Assembly: GCA_963930655.1 (NCBI GenBank)
Contig: OZ005608.1
Location: forward strand, 930,001 to 994,000
Origin: Myrica gale
Lineage: Eukaryota > Streptophyta > Magnoliopsida > Fagales > Myricaceae
Direction: 5' to 3'
Length of the DNA stretch: 64,000 nt
Part shown: positions 24,544 to 36,350 of the stretch, piece after piece
How the letters are laid out: the number at the start of each line of letters is the position of its first letter
How positions within the stretch are numbered: position 1 is the stretch's first letter
Position numbers and translations under genes: made by a program
The notes under the pieces: generated by a model
Seen by the model: only the letters and a program-made list of their open reading frames with translations
What the model was told of the DNA's origin: nothing
Databases searched by the model: none

Positions 24544-26570
24544 GCACGTCAACTTAGCCAGAAGAGTTCCTTGCACTAGCTTGTTTGCATCCCCAAATTG
24601 ATATACAGAGAATAGATAGGCATATTCTTAGTTCCCAGAATCCCAAACCCCCTTCCTCACTCAATATCTCAACTGTTCTTTATTTATTGTATCTTTCTCA
24701 CCTCTCCTTCTTGTATGTAATAAGCAACTGCTAGCCTATCTTTCCTTATATTATCAGTGAACTTTTCGTTTTCAGTCCATATTGGAGTATCTTGAACTTT
24801 TCGTTTTCTCTCAAAGAAAGAAAGAAAAATTATATGGGAGCTGTTAAAAAGTCTCAACCAATGTGCACACGCAAAGACAAGCATAATACACGAGGCTTTT
24901 TCATTTTCCCCTTATTTTATTTTCCCAGTAATTTCCGTCCAATTGGTCTGGTGAATGCCCTTGATCATTGGGCGGAAAGTGGGGTGCTTTTTCATTTGAT
25001 CACTGGGACACTTCCGACTGTTTATGTTAAGGAATACTCAAGATCATGAAAAAGCTAGGCACACTCCTAAACTGAAAGATATTGTCGTGGGCTGAAAAAA
25101 TCTGTAGCTGAAACCCAGTCTGGCTTCTATCCCGTTGCTGGAACACCTAGCTATGAAGATTCTCTGTCGATTGTATGTTGCATCCCTCAGTAAAGAAGCC
25201 TCTGACATATTTGATCCAGAAGAGACGGCTCCCCCACATTTATATTCTGCCCCCCGGCCTCCCCCACCAAAAGAATCAAAATAAAACATGAATCTCCATA
25301 TATAACAGTGCTCTTTTACATGTCTCGGAGGGTTTTTTTTTTCGTCTTTTCGGCCATAGACAATTGGGCTTTTCGATACTTGATCAATTGGACTGTCCTA
25401 GATATCCCACATCCATACAGGAAAATGGCTTTGCAATCCACTGGATTTGTCTCTCTAAGATCTTTTTTTGGGCCTTCGAAAATTGGTTCTGCTTAAATGA
25501 AGTTACTTTGCTTTAGTGAGAATTTGAAGCTTTGCTCAACCTAAAAGAGCTGTGCTTATTTTTTGTACATATATACTATAAAAGCGCAACTACTTATGAA
25601 GAATTTGGTGAAATGAGGACCACTGGGCTCAGTATTAATCCGGTGGATCTTTGGCCGACGTCAACGTTCCAATTTCTGAAGAATTTGGTATATATATATT
25701 ATAAATGTTCATCCAAATATATTTATATATATTACAAACAGAATATTGGCGAGGGAATAATATATATATATATTGTGAAAATATTAAGAAGAAGAAAAAT
25801 GTCTAAGATTATAATTAATTAACGCATGACATGCATTGAATAGGCCTGCATTTTTAGCATGCCGTGAATAAAAGTTTTTTTTTTTTAATTTCCTCTCTAC
25901 TCGATCGGTCGGGTGTTCTACTTGCTTTTTTTTAAAGGTTCAACGCCTCCTTTATAGCTAACAGTCACCCAAAAGCTATGGTAGTTTCCAGCTCCAGAGG
26001 GTTCCCTGGGACCCTGAGCCCAAATTAAGGCTGATTTTGTGCAAGGTACTCTTGCCTCTCTTAGATCCTTTTGGGCCTCCGAATTATGGATTGTTGAAAT
26101 GAGTCCACTGGGCTAATTCGTTATGGACTCGGATTCATATGGTGGATCTTTCGTCAACGTTTGAATTTTTGAAGAATTTGGTGTATATTATAAATGATGG
26201 ATATCATGATACTCTATAATTTTCTTCTCGAATTAGATTATGTAATTAAGAGAAAGATAGATACAATAGGTGGATCTCATTATAAGGCTTATATTATTCA
26301 AAATATTATATAAACAACATTTAATAGTATAATATCCACTTATTGTATCCATCTTTCTTTAAATTATATTAATGCATCTCAGAAAATTGTAGATGATGGT
26401 AAGTATCAGTCCATTGGCTTCATATGTGAAAGAGAAAAGTGTGTGGCAGAGAGAAAACTGCCTAGAAAAGGAAAGGTTTTTTTTTAACCAAAGGGGTAGC
26501 GGGGACTTGCAAAATCGCGAAGACTTTCGATTTGAATTTTTGGCTTTTAACAACGACCTTTATCTTTCCG
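24544..26570. other. AT-rich spacer
   Basis: A probable 3' region of the small gene, then low-complexity sequence with TATATA runs (25690-25780). Short related fragments at 25600-25690 and 26090-26190 share text such as CCACTGGGCT and TTGAAGAATTTGG, so part of it is an old duplicated segment. No gene is supported. Confidence 0.35.
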
Positions 26571-26573
26571 CAT

Positions 26574-26934
26574 CACTATAGGTTCTCAAGTCCCTACCAT
26601 TTCGATTTCCTCGTCAATAATACTTCTAGCAGCCACAAAACTCGCCGCCAAATATTGATGATCTGAGATTTTTAGCAACATTTTCTAGATTGGTTGCAAA
26701 AAGTCTATCATTTCCCACTATTAAATCTTGGTTGTCATTATTTAACTTCTAGCAACCAATTATGTCGTTGCTATTGTTCATATTGCAACAAAAAATAACT
26801 ATCATCTTGAATTTTCCATTAAAAATCTAATTAACAAGGAATCCTTAAATTTTGTTATTAAAAGTCAACTATTAGCAATCGCATCTAATTCGTGGTCAAA
26901 AATTTGGTTATTATAGCCCCTTTTTCTTGTAGTG
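26574..26934. mobile_element. Possible small CACTA-type element
   Basis: Left end CACTATAGG and right end complementary to CACTACAAGAAAAAG, the usual plant CACTA terminus. The interior has short repeated GTTGCAA/TTGCAAC-type motifs. No clear 3-bp target duplication was found, so the left boundary is tentative. Confidence 0.35.
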
Positions 26935-27607
26935 ATGTATAGCAAATCGCATCACATCAACCCGATACCGGCCTTCTAGATATTCAAATCAACTACGCAT
27001 ATCCCTCCCCAAGTTAATATATATATATACTGGGCTGAAGATTAATTTGTTTTTTGCATTTCCCATTTCACACACGTCATCCGCAATTTTCTGCATGCTT
27101 TGACTTTCCGGGAAAATGCCAACTGCTGTAGTTTTCAAAACCTGTAAATGTTTCTTGCACGCATTAATGATCACGACTAGCCCAAGTTCTCTCCTCTTTT
27201 AGGTAAAACAAATATGTCATGCAACAGTTAGAAAGTTTAGCACGTTTCTGATGATCTCCTCTGTCTTCATGCGCGCATGTGAGCTCTAAGCTATTTTGTT
27301 TTAGGAAAAGCATATCGGCATCGCAGAGGATTTGAAGGGATTGCTCTGTGAAGTACACGCAAAGTTGCTAGAGGTTATTGAGATTCGTGCTGACTAAGGT
27401 GAAGTCAAATTCCATCTGATTGATCTATTGGGCGTTTGGTCACCTACCAGAATATTACCATACATTCTTTAATATATCCCAAGGGTTGGGAAGCACGATT
27501 CCTTAAAACCGGCTGGGGATTGATCTCACAGTTATGAGGAAAAGGTTGGAAATCGCTGCATCTAGTAGTACTGCTACAAATGCTATAACATAATGAAGTA
27601 TTTCCAA
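26935..27607. other. Spacer with a remnant of the BAHD 3'-flank repeat
   Basis: Near 27350-27400 the wording ACACGCAAAGTTGCTAGAGGTTATTGAG matches 35085-35115, which lies between the two BAHD genes. It suggests a further, older copy of the duplicated unit whose gene is gone. No gene is seen. Confidence 0.45.
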
Positions 27608-28440
27608 CAAGACAATAAACAACCCTCCTGCATCTTATAGCATTAAACATTATACAGTTATCTTACTTAAGACAACAACAACAGTGGGACTCGTACATTA
27701 TTTTTAGATTCTAACAAATCTTACAGCAATTTGACTTATCTTACTAACACACACCTACACCTATTCATGCACCAACCATACACATTTTCTTTCACACAAT
27801 CTCTCCTTCACTTTCTACACGTACAATCTCTCCTTCACTTTCTACACCTGCACTGACAGTGTGACACTCTATTTATAGGCAAGACAATAAACAACCCTCC
27901 TGCATCTTATAGCATTAAACATTATACAGTTATCTTACTTAAGACAACAACAACAGTGGGACTCGTACATTATTTTTAGATTCTAACAAATCTTACAGCA
28001 ATTTGACTTATCTTACTAACACACACCTACACCTATTCATGCACCAACCATACACATTTTCTTTCACACAATCTCTCCTTCACTTTCTACACGTACAATC
28101 TCTCCTTCACTTTCTACACCTGCACTGACAGTGTGACACTCTATTTATAGGCAAGACAATAAACAACCCTCCTGCATCTTATAGCATTAAACATTATACA
28201 GTTATCTTACTTAAGACAACAACAACAGTGGGACTCGTACATTATTTTTAGATTCTAACAAATCTTACAGCAATTTGACTTATCTTACTAACACACACCT
28301 ACACCTATTCATGCACCAACCATACAAATTTTCTTTCACACAATCTCTCCTTCACTTTCTACACGTACAATCTCTCCTTCACTTTCTACACCTGCACTGA
28401 CAGTGTGACACTCTATTAGTGTGACACTCTATTTATAGGC
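27608..28440. repeat. Tandem array, three copies of 272 bp
   Basis: Units start at 27608, 27880 and 28152 and are almost identical. Each contains a duplicated internal motif (TCTCTCCTTCACTTTCTACAC twice) and ends in TATTTATAGGC, a TATA-like sequence. The last unit ends irregularly with a short extra repeat of GTGTGACACTCTATT. Confidence 0.95.
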
Positions 28441-28495
28441 AGATAGGTCGGTGGCAAAACAATTTCCTTCTTTACGTACGTTTAAGTGGTGTAGC

Positions 28496-28870
28496 TTATC
28501 TAGGAAGTTCTTTCTTTGCCGACATATCTAGATTTCTCAGCTTCTCTCCAGATTTTTTTCTTTCTTGCAAACCGCCTAACAAAGATTTTCTTTTCGGCAA
28601 ATTTCCAGCGCTAACCAACACTTTCTGCATTTTCTTTATTTTGTAAATATCTTCCCATTTTCTAGCCCATTTTCTAAAGAATTCTGGGCTGTCATTCAAC
28701 ATAGCTCCCATAAATCTGCAGTAAACTTCAGTTCGACAGTGAAGCAGCACTGTAGGTTGAATGGTGAAGTAGAAGCTCATAATATTTTCAGTCAAAGACT
28801 CAAATGTTTCTCCCTGACTGCTCTTAATCGGCATTGAGGTGCCATGCAATTTTCGTCCCTCTATGATCAT
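28496..28870 (-). CDS. Hypothetical 124-residue protein or pseudogene exon
   Basis: Open frame with an ATG at 28870. It encodes a basic protein with a plausible folded part (ENIMSFYFTIQPTVLLHCRT; RKWARKWEDIYKIKKMQ) and a Lys/Arg-rich tail. I do not recognise a family. The composition is protein-like, unlike most random frames here, but no introns, promoter or neighbours support it. It lies just past the 272-bp array and converges on it. It could be an exon of a decayed gene or part of a transposon. Confidence 0.3.
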   Translation of the reverse strand: MIIEGRKLHGTSMPIKSSQGETFESLTENIMSFYFTIQPTVLLHCRTEVYCRFMGAMLNDSPEFFRKWARKWEDIYKIKKMQKVLVSAGNLPKRKSLLGGLQERKKSGEKLRNLDMSAKKELPR

Positions 28871-28944
28871 TCACTTAATTGGTTTTCAAAGAAGGCAGAC
28901 ACTTTCTCAGGTTCCCTGTACCATTCCCAAGGCTCAGAGGCAGT

Positions 28945-29795
28945 GTTCTAAAGTGAGTCATTTTATAATAATTTATAAAATAATATATTTAAAAAATAAA
29001 ATATTAATAAAAATGAGTTAAAAACGTGTTTTTATAACTTTTTAAAATGCAAAATTACTTACAATTAAGTTTTTATATTCTAGATTTGCTAATATATTAT
29101 TTTAATTGATAATATTACTAATCTATTTATTTTTTCTTACGTTAATCTTAAATAATAACTATAAAAATACAACTTAAAATAAAATAAAACGTTTAGAATA
29201 ATAGCACCTAGGGCTTTAGTGACTAAAGATAAGAGCTGAAACACCAAAAAACTAAGAATAAAATACATAATATGTTGAGAGAGGATTTTTTTGGTATTTT
29301 TGGTATTGTCTCAAGTAAGTTTAAGGACTTTTTATAACTTTTTATTAAAGAGATTTAATCAATTGGAGGAGGGGGTTTATTTGAATTAATTACCGTTAAT
29401 ATTTTTAACTAAGAAGATTTTATAAGCTGAATGAAGACTTTATAAATACTACAAAAAGTGAAAAGTTAATATTCCTTAGGAGATTTAATAGGCCTCTTCA
29501 ATATGCCCTTTAAGCTAAGTATATGAGGCCTTATTATTAAATTTTCTTTAAATATACCATTAAATAAAATTTTGAATTGAGGGCCTCCTAAATTTGGGAA
29601 AAATTTAATTATCCTTTAATCAAAGAGATTTAATAGGTCTCTTCTATCGATATTATATTTAAGTTAAGTTTTTTAGACCTTAATATTATTTTTTAAAAAT
29701 ATACCATTAAATAAAAATTTAAATTTGGTAGCCTTCTAAATTTGAGGGCCTTAGGAAATAGGCTATGCTATCTATAGTTGGAGCCGGCCCTATAC
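28945..29795. repeat. Dispersed repeat, copy A (upstream of BAHD gene 1)
   Basis: AT-rich element containing AATAATAGCACCTAGGGC near 29200 and ending near TTGGAGCCGGCCCTATACC. Related copies lie at 33225-34920 (split by a MULE) and 35225-36350. Inverted sub-repeats around GGGCCT/AGGCCC near the ends suggest a non-autonomous DNA transposon. Boundaries are approximate. Confidence 0.6.
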
Positions 29796-30449
29796 CTATT
29801 TAACTCGTTTGATTACCGCTTCTGCTTGGATGAATAGCTAGTTAGGATGGACAAGAAGATATGGTGAACTCAACAGTTTTGACAAATTATAACGTTCCTT
29901 TCAGCGTAAGATAAGGGTTAGGGTATGAGGGCATCCAAGTCTTTGCGTCCCCTTGTTACTATTCTTTCCACTATAATATAATTGCAATGCAGCTTCTTAG
30001 CTAGCCCTTTCAGCTAATTTCAAACTCTGAGATCACAACAAGAATTGGCCAAACAGCTCCAGTCTGTTATAGGAATTTATATGTAAATTAGCATCGCCGT
30101 TAATTAATTAAGGAAAAATCTAATGGAGAAACTGTGTTATATTACAATAGCGCTGCCCCATATGACGACAGGTGTTGCTGATCTTATAAATAGACTCTGA
30201 AATATCTATTTATAAACCTTATTACTCGAAATTGATCTGTTTGGAAAAAAGAAATAAAAATAAAGAGTCAACATCTTGCTTCGTTATTGGAATTGTGATT
30301 TGTGAACCTTCTATAAATGCCTGCCTGGTTCATGAAAGAGGTGTACCCATCTAGTCTCCAGATATAGTAGTGCAAGCTCCTTAGAAAAGAACGAAACAAA
30401 TTACAGAAGCCTTCAGTACTGTGTTAGCTAGCCCCCTCTGCCTAAAAAG
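29796..30449 (+). promoter_or_regulatory. BAHD gene 1 upstream region
   Basis: Region just before the ATG. 30320-30449 is nearly the same as 36440-36564 before gene 2 (shared GGTGTACCCATCTAGTCTCC and GAAAAGAACGAAACAAATTA), so the two genes kept the same proximal promoter and leader. Confidence 0.5.
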
Positions 30450-31763
30450 ATGGTGGTCACTGTTGAAATAATCTCAAAGGAGATAGTTAAACCATCATCT
30501 CCAACACCTCTAGACCTCAAAACTCACAAACTTTCCTTCTTGGACCAAATTTTACCCAACGTTTATATCCCTATCATTCTTGTGTACCATGCCAAGAATG
30601 GCCATGACATTGATCCCGCCCAAAAATCTTCTCGGCTCAAACTGTCCCTAGAACAAATCCTTACTCGATTCTATCCTTTGGCTGGAACAGCGAAAGACGA
30701 CTATTCCGTCCTCTGCAACGACGAGGGAGCCGAGTATTTCGAAGCTCGGGTTTCGTGTAACTTGTCAGACGTTCTCCGACAATTCAATGCGGAAATCTTC
30801 AGCCAATTTCTACCATTTGAACCTTATGGCAATGGCGCTGAACATGGAAACAGGAAAGTTATCTTAGCTGTCAAATACAATATATTTGACTGTGGCGGAG
30901 TAGCAATCGGTCTATGTGTTTCACACTTGGTCGCAGATGGAACTTCAGTCACAGCATTTCTTAACGCCTGGAGCGCTATGTGCAAAGGAGACGATGTATC
31001 TATATGTCCCAACTTTGATGCGGCTACGTACTTCCCAAAGAGAGATATGTCTTGGTGCAATCGAGACAAGGTTATCACAAAGGACAAGATCGTGATGAGA
31101 AGATTGGTGTTCAACAAGTCAAGCATAGCTGCTTTCAGAGAAAACGCTTCCCCGGCTGCGGATTCCCAAGTGAAGCGGATCCCAACCCGTGTTGAGGCAC
31201 TTACCGCGTTCATATGGAGCCGTCTCATGGCGATATCTAAATCAAAACCAGCACGAGCAAGTATGTGTGCTGCAGTTCATGCAGTGAACTTACGGGAGAG
31301 GATGGATCCACCGATGCCGAAGCATTGCTTTGGGAATATTTGGTACTTCGCTGCTGCAGTATTATCACGAGATGAGGTTGATCATGACAGTACTGATCGA
31401 ATTTTGGTGAGCAAGCTAAATAACGCCATTAAAGGTATCAATGGTGACTACGTCAAGAAACTACAAAGTGATGTGCATGGGGATTTGCTCAAAAGAGCAT
31501 ACGCGCTGTTCTCAAGAGATAACATAGAGACCTATAACTTTACTAGTTGGTGCAGGTTTCCTTTCTATGAAGCTGATTTTGGGTGGGGGAAGCCCACTTG
31601 GGTCTGCTGTCCGAGTATGCCTTTCAAGAATCTTGTCGTCATGATGAGTACCAAGGATGAACATGGAATTGAGGCATTTGTTAACATACTGGAGGAGGAC
31701 GCAGCCGTATTTGATAGTGACCCAGAACTTCTTCCATTTGTGTCTTTGAAAATTGTTGACTGA
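30450..31763 (+). CDS. BAHD acyltransferase, copy 1
   Basis: Intronless, 437 residues, the usual BAHD size. These cytosolic enzymes move an acyl group from acyl-CoA to an alcohol or amine. The catalytic HxxxD motif is HLVAD at residues 159-163 (context CVSHLVADGTS) and the structural DFGWG motif is at 376-380. The start, EIISKEIVKPSSPTP followed by HKLSFLDQ, is typical of the clade holding vinorine synthase and related alkaloid or terpenoid acetyltransferases, so the acceptor may be a specialised metabolite. The substrate cannot be read from sequence. All motifs are intact. A second copy lies 6,115 bases downstream, with about 88% protein identity by eye. Confidence 0.93.
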   Translation: MVVTVEIISKEIVKPSSPTPLDLKTHKLSFLDQILPNVYIPIILVYHAKNGHDIDPAQKSSRLKLSLEQILTRFYPLAGTAKDDYSVLCNDEGAEYFEARVSCNLSDVLRQFNAEIFSQFLPFEPYGNGAEHGNRKVILAVKYNIFDCGGVAIGLCVSHLVADGTSVTAFLNAWSAMCKGDDVSICPNFDAATYFPKRDMSWCNRDKVITKDKIVMRRLVFNKSSIAAFRENASPAADSQVKRIPTRVEALTAFIWSRLMAISKSKPARASMCAAVHAVNLRERMDPPMPKHCFGNIWYFAAAVLSRDEVDHDSTDRILVSKLNNAIKGINGDYVKKLQSDVHGDLLKRAYALFSRDNIETYNFTSWCRFPFYEADFGWGKPTWVCCPSMPFKNLVVMMSTKDEHGIEAFVNILEEDAAVFDSDPELLPFVSLKIVD

Positions 31764-32221
31764 ATGCTCGCGCGCGCCAACTCTCTGTGAGGGTTTGTTT
31801 AAACACTTTCTCTTTGCTTAATGAATGCTTTTCCAAGTTTGCTATCTGTTCTGGTCATCCACTCTTCTAAATATACTTCAATAATGTCCTTTTTATGTAT
31901 CTCTGTGACTATCTATTGCTTGGAGTTGACTTGAATAAAGTTCTCGCAATTCTCAAAATTCCTTGAAGTTGACGTCAGTAAAGATTCCTGAATTTTCTTT
32001 ATGATGTCTACATTTCTTGAAGCTAAAGTGAATACGACTATTATTTTTGTTTATTCAGAAAAAAAAGAATATAATACTTTTTTTTTTCTTATTTGTGTCT
32101 ATATCATATATATTTCAAAGTCAAAGATGATACTCTTAGATTTACCAAAGACAAACAACCGTGAAATTACCTATTTAGAACGTTTTCATTTGTCAAGAAC
32201 GAAAGTTAAGAGTTCGATAAC
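31764..32221. other. BAHD gene 1 3' flank
   Basis: The first 130 bases are similar to the 3' flank of gene 2 (37882-38010), including the text around ATCCACTCTTCT. No further gene is seen. Confidence 0.45.
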
Positions 32222-32229
32222 TCTCTAAA

Positions 32230-32903
32230 CAGTGGCGGAGCCAGGAATTTTGTATAGGAGTATAAACGAAAATTCGAGAATGAGATCTCTTCCATCCCAA
32301 ATGATAGCCCATTTCCCCGTCTAGTGCTTCAATAGCTACGAGGAATAAACTTCGCATTCTTCTTTCATATTTCATGTTTTTTTTTTGCCGTGTTTTTGGT
32401 GTTTCTATTAGCATTACGTAATCGCAGTGATATATCTGTTAGTTATATCAAACCATATAGACTCATTTGTTCTTGCAGTGGTGTGTTGTGACTCTTGTGA
32501 GGAATGATATTATTCATACCTGATACCAGCTATAACTGAGAGAGCCACTTAATATTATCTAATTCAGTAGGCAGAGAATTTTCCGTTTATTATTCTTGTT
32601 GGGATTTGTGGTTGCAGGGGTTAGAATAGAAGTCGTATGACAAATTGACCTTCTGGAGTGGTTTGTAAATAGTAGCGTCAAATTTGTTGTCATTTGGTGT
32701 CTGGGTATGCTGCATAAGTAGGCCTATTGTTTTTTGTATAGGATTCTTGTCTGTTAGAAGGGTGTTGAGGCCATTCGAAGCCTTCATCTGGTCTGAAAGA
32801 AGGAAGGGAGAAATCACTAAAAGTAAGACGAAATATTGTCGATTTGGGTTCCAACGTAGAACTGAGGGGGGCGGCTGCCCCCCCCCCCCCCTCTCCGCCC
32901 CTG
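32230..32903. mobile_element. Non-autonomous hAT element, 674 bp
   Basis: Starts CAGTGGCGGAGCCAGG and ends CTCTCCGCCCCTG, the inverse of CAGGGGCGGAGAG. Flanking 8-bp sites are TCTCTAAA (32222-32229) and CCTCTAAA (32904-32911), 7 of 8 identical. A C run (about 32878-32891) lies near the right end. The terminus matches that of the transposase fragment ending at 19096, so both belong to one hAT family. Confidence 0.85.
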
Positions 32904-33429
32904 CCTCTAAACATCAAGTTTAATTACATTAGTTAATTTAGTCAGGGTACTTGGAACTTTGATAATTACTCAAGGAAGAAGCTGCAATTACTACGTCGAT
33001 CGGACCCCATTTGAATTATAACTTATAAGTTGCTTATTGTTGAATCCAATGTGCAATAATTTCCTTGAACGAAAAGCGTTAAAAATAGGAATTTCTTTAT
33101 AAAACGACAAGCTGTTCAGTGAGTGGAGACGCTGACTTTAGAGTGAGTTAGCTGGTTTGAGTTTCAATGAGGTGGTCATGAGGTGACTAGACAAATCTAG
33201 CTAGACGGTGAACTCCACAGTTTTGACTATTTAAATAATTTATAAAATAAAATAAATATAAAATATTAATAAATTGTGGTAAAACTTATTTTTGTAACGT
33301 TATTAGATGCAAAATTACCAATCAAATTATATATTTAAGAAATAATGAAAACTAAAATAAAAACAAAACACAAATTTAAAATAAAACTAAAGTACAAAAT
33401 ACAACAAATACAACTTAAAATAAAATTAA

Positions 33430-34636
33430 AGAAAATTACCCAATAGTACATGTAGTTTCACTTTGTAACAAATTGGTTCATATAGTTTTAACTTCAACAA
33501 ATTGGTCCTTGTGGTCACCGAAACGTTGCACGGTGATCCCTTCATGAAGTCACTAATGGAACACACTGACGTGTACATTTTTTTAACACGTGGACGATAC
33601 TGAGCTGACAAGTTTGTACACGTGGAATGCCAAGTCACTCAAATTTAAAAATAAAAATAAAAATTACCCAATGAAAAAAAATTTGTGTCCAATGCCCTAA
33701 TACAATTTTACCCTCCAAATCACCTCCCCAACTTTCCCATCACCGGACCCACTCCACCTCCACTTCCGTTCGTCCATTTCCCCCCTTCACCTTCTCTTAG
33801 CATCAGATGAAAAGAATGAACTCGATTGCTTCAGTTACTATAGAGTTTTTGAAGTTGGTTTGAAATTATGCTGACCGAAATTTGGGTTTGGCGAAGGAAA
33901 GGGGGAAAATATTATTTTTCTTCTACAGGCCAAAAGTAGACAAAGAAGAAGCTCATTGCGTAGACGATGTGCAACGTCTATACATCGTCATGCGGCCAGA
34001 GTCCGGTGAGAAGCCCGTGGAAGAGAAGCAAGACCCTGATTCAGTATTTGTGGCATGTGGCCTCCACCATTCCTGCTTTCAGATCGCCATGTTCAAATAA
34101 GCTTCAGAATAGGTTAGCTTGAAGAAGCCAGCTGGTAGGAAAGTGTAAGCATGTAAGAGAAATGAGATCGAGCAATGGAAATATTTGGACTTTGCACTTT
34201 AACCGAAAACAACAAAGTTCAGAACTCAAGCGAAGAGAAGGTTAACAGCATTAAGCTAGCTACATCATCCCAATTTAAGTAACTAGATTCACGGAAAGAT
34301 GCGAAGGAGAAGTTGGAGGTGAAGCCGTGAAGGGGAGGTCATGACTTCGGGCCGTCGGGGTAATATTGTTTTAGGGCATTCGAACTTTTTTTTTTTAACA
34401 TTGGGTAATTTTTTTATTTGGGCGTCTTGGGATTCCACGTATATAAATTTGCCAGCTTAGTATTGTCCACGTGTTAAAAAATGTATACGTCAACGTCAGC
34501 GTGTTCCGTTAGTGGCTTCACAGAGAGACCACCGTGCAATATTTTGGTGACCACATGGACCAATCTGTTGAAGTTGAAATCATATGGATCAATTTGTCAC
34601 AAAGTGAAACCACATAAACTGTTTGATAATTTTTCC
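33430..34636. mobile_element. Pack-MULE-like element with captured gene fragment
   Basis: A 1,207-bp element with long terminal inverted repeats of about 225 bp, roughly 78% identical by eye (33430-33660 against 34400-34636; shared blocks include GGTTTCAC/AGTTTCAC, ACTTTGT, GTGGTCACC and TTTAACACGTGGAC). Perfect 9-bp duplications TAAAATTAA flank it at 33421-33429 and 34637-34645, the length expected for Mutator-like elements. The interior contains a host-gene-like piece at about 33930-34065 preceded by a TTTCTTCTACAG acceptor. Its frame reads RPKVDKEEAHCVDDVQRLYI then PESGEKPVEEKQDPDS. I recall similar text in a conserved plant protein of unknown function. No transposase is present, so it depends on another MULE. 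Confidence 0.85.
33930..34065 (+). pseudogene. Captured exon fragment inside the MULE
   Basis: About 45 codons with coding character between an intron-like acceptor (TTCTACAG) and a break after QDPDS. Downstream text no longer looks coding. It is a fragment of a host gene carried by the transposon; its source gene is not in this window. Confidence 0.6.
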
Positions 34637-35224
34637 TAAAATTAATCTAAAGGATTTTGAATAATAACACCTTGTGCTTCAGCGACAAGTGATCTCGATT
34701 AGACAAATGGTCAAAAATAAGAGTTGTGAAATACCAAGAAATAATAGAGAAAAATAGAATGAATGAGATAATTTTTTATGTTTTTTTTTTAAAAAGCAAG
34801 TAGTTTCTAACATAATTTGGCCAAGAATTAAGATGTTTAGCTTTCAATCTGAATCTATATTTAAATAATCTATATTTTTTTAGTTTCTCATATTAATATA
34901 TTAGGTTATAGGGCCCAGTTTGATTAATTTCTTTTATTCCTTATAAGGAAAAGAACTGAATGAATGCAATTGGCTCTCTTCTTTTCCTGCAACCTTGTGA
35001 TCGTAAAATACAATATCAGAGGAAGCGAAGCTGTGCATATTTCACTCTAAATCTGTGTGAAGTACGACATAACTTGCACAGTACACGCAAAGTAGGTAGA
35101 AGTTATTGAGATTCATGCATAGGGCAGTACTCTTCCTTAGTAAAAAAACCATAAATACCTATTTAACAGCAGGTTTGACAGCTTTCTGCTTGGAGGAATT
35201 AGGGGGGGCAGACGGTGAACTCTA

Positions 35225-36350
35225 CAGTTTTGAGTAATTGTAGGCGGCTGCATAACTCCTAAGGCCCTAAAATAGGTCGGTCCTAATATTTTTTAGTGGA
35301 CTCTATTAAAATTATGTTTAATTTTCTTAAGAAATAAAAAGTTATATAATAAATTTTAAATATTAATAAATAATTTTATATAAAGAATTTTAAATTTTTA
35401 TATAAAATAAAATATTAATAAATTGTAGTTAAAATTTATTTTTGTAACTTTTTGAGATGCAAATTAATTATCAAAATTATATATCTAATAGTTGTTAATA
35501 TATCAATTTTAATTGAAAATACATACCATACTTATCAAGTACTCCGTTTTGAGATTTGATTAACATTTCTATTTGTAGTTACTGTTTTTAGCCTTTTATA
35601 TCCAGATTCATATTTCTATTAAAGTCGATATCTCAAAAATATTTTAAATAAAAATAACAAATACAAACTTAGAATAAAATTAAAGTACAAAATACAATAA
35701 ATACAACTTAAAAATTAAATTAAATTAAGAGATTTTAAATAATAGCACCTTCGGCCTCAGCAGCAATTGATCAGAAAAAGGGTCAAAACTAAGAGGCGTG
35801 AAATACCAAGAAATAATATAAAAATAAATAAAATAAAATGAAGGAGAGGAATTTTGGTGTTTTTTATTTAATAAAAGGCAAGTAGTTTCTCACATATTTG
35901 GCAAGTACTTTATGTCCTTTTAAATATAGATTTTTAACTTGTTAAGTACATACAAAGGTAAAAATAATAAATAAATTAGGTGGCCGGTTTAAATTACTAG
36001 CATTTATTTTTAGTCTCGTAAGTGTATACAAAGGGTAAAGATATTAATATGAGAGTTTAGAGGACCTTTCTTTTAATGGATTGACAACTAATCTCTTTTA
36101 ATTAAGGAGACCTTATAAAAGTCCTAAAAAAGTAATGAGTTAATGGAAAAGCGATTTAATAGGTCTGTTTTTGGAATAATAAATTTAGAAAAACTCTGTA
36201 CAAATTAATTAATTATATATCTTTTTATGTTAAATTTTTATATATTTTAGGTAAAATTAAACACAATTTTAATAGGGACTACTCTAGTAAATTTAAAATT
36301 GGGGGGTTTTCCTATTTTGGGCCTTAGGCAGTCCTATACTTGGAGCCGCG
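35225..36350. repeat. Dispersed repeat, copy C (upstream of BAHD gene 2)
   Basis: Ends are partly inverted: AGTGGACTCTATTAAAATTA near 35300 is mirrored by TTTTAATAGGGACTACT near 36265, and GGCCCTAAAATAGG near 35265 by CCTATTTTGGGCCTT near 36310. This fits a non-autonomous DNA transposon of about 1.1 kb. It occupies the same position before gene 2 as copy A does before gene 1. Confidence 0.6.

Larger units (their letters stand above)
33225..34920. repeat. Dispersed repeat, copy B, split by a MULE
   Basis: The left part (33225-33429) resembles 35330-35720 in copy C and 28960-29190 in copy A. The right part (34637-34920) resumes with AATAATAACACCTTGTGC, equivalent to AATAATAGCACCTTCGGC in copy C. 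The element at 33430-34636 interrupts it. Confidence 0.7.

Noticed and set aside
27608..28440. CRISPR-like array
   Set aside because: Units are 272 bp, fully repeated without unique spacers, in a plant genome; it is a tandem repeat.
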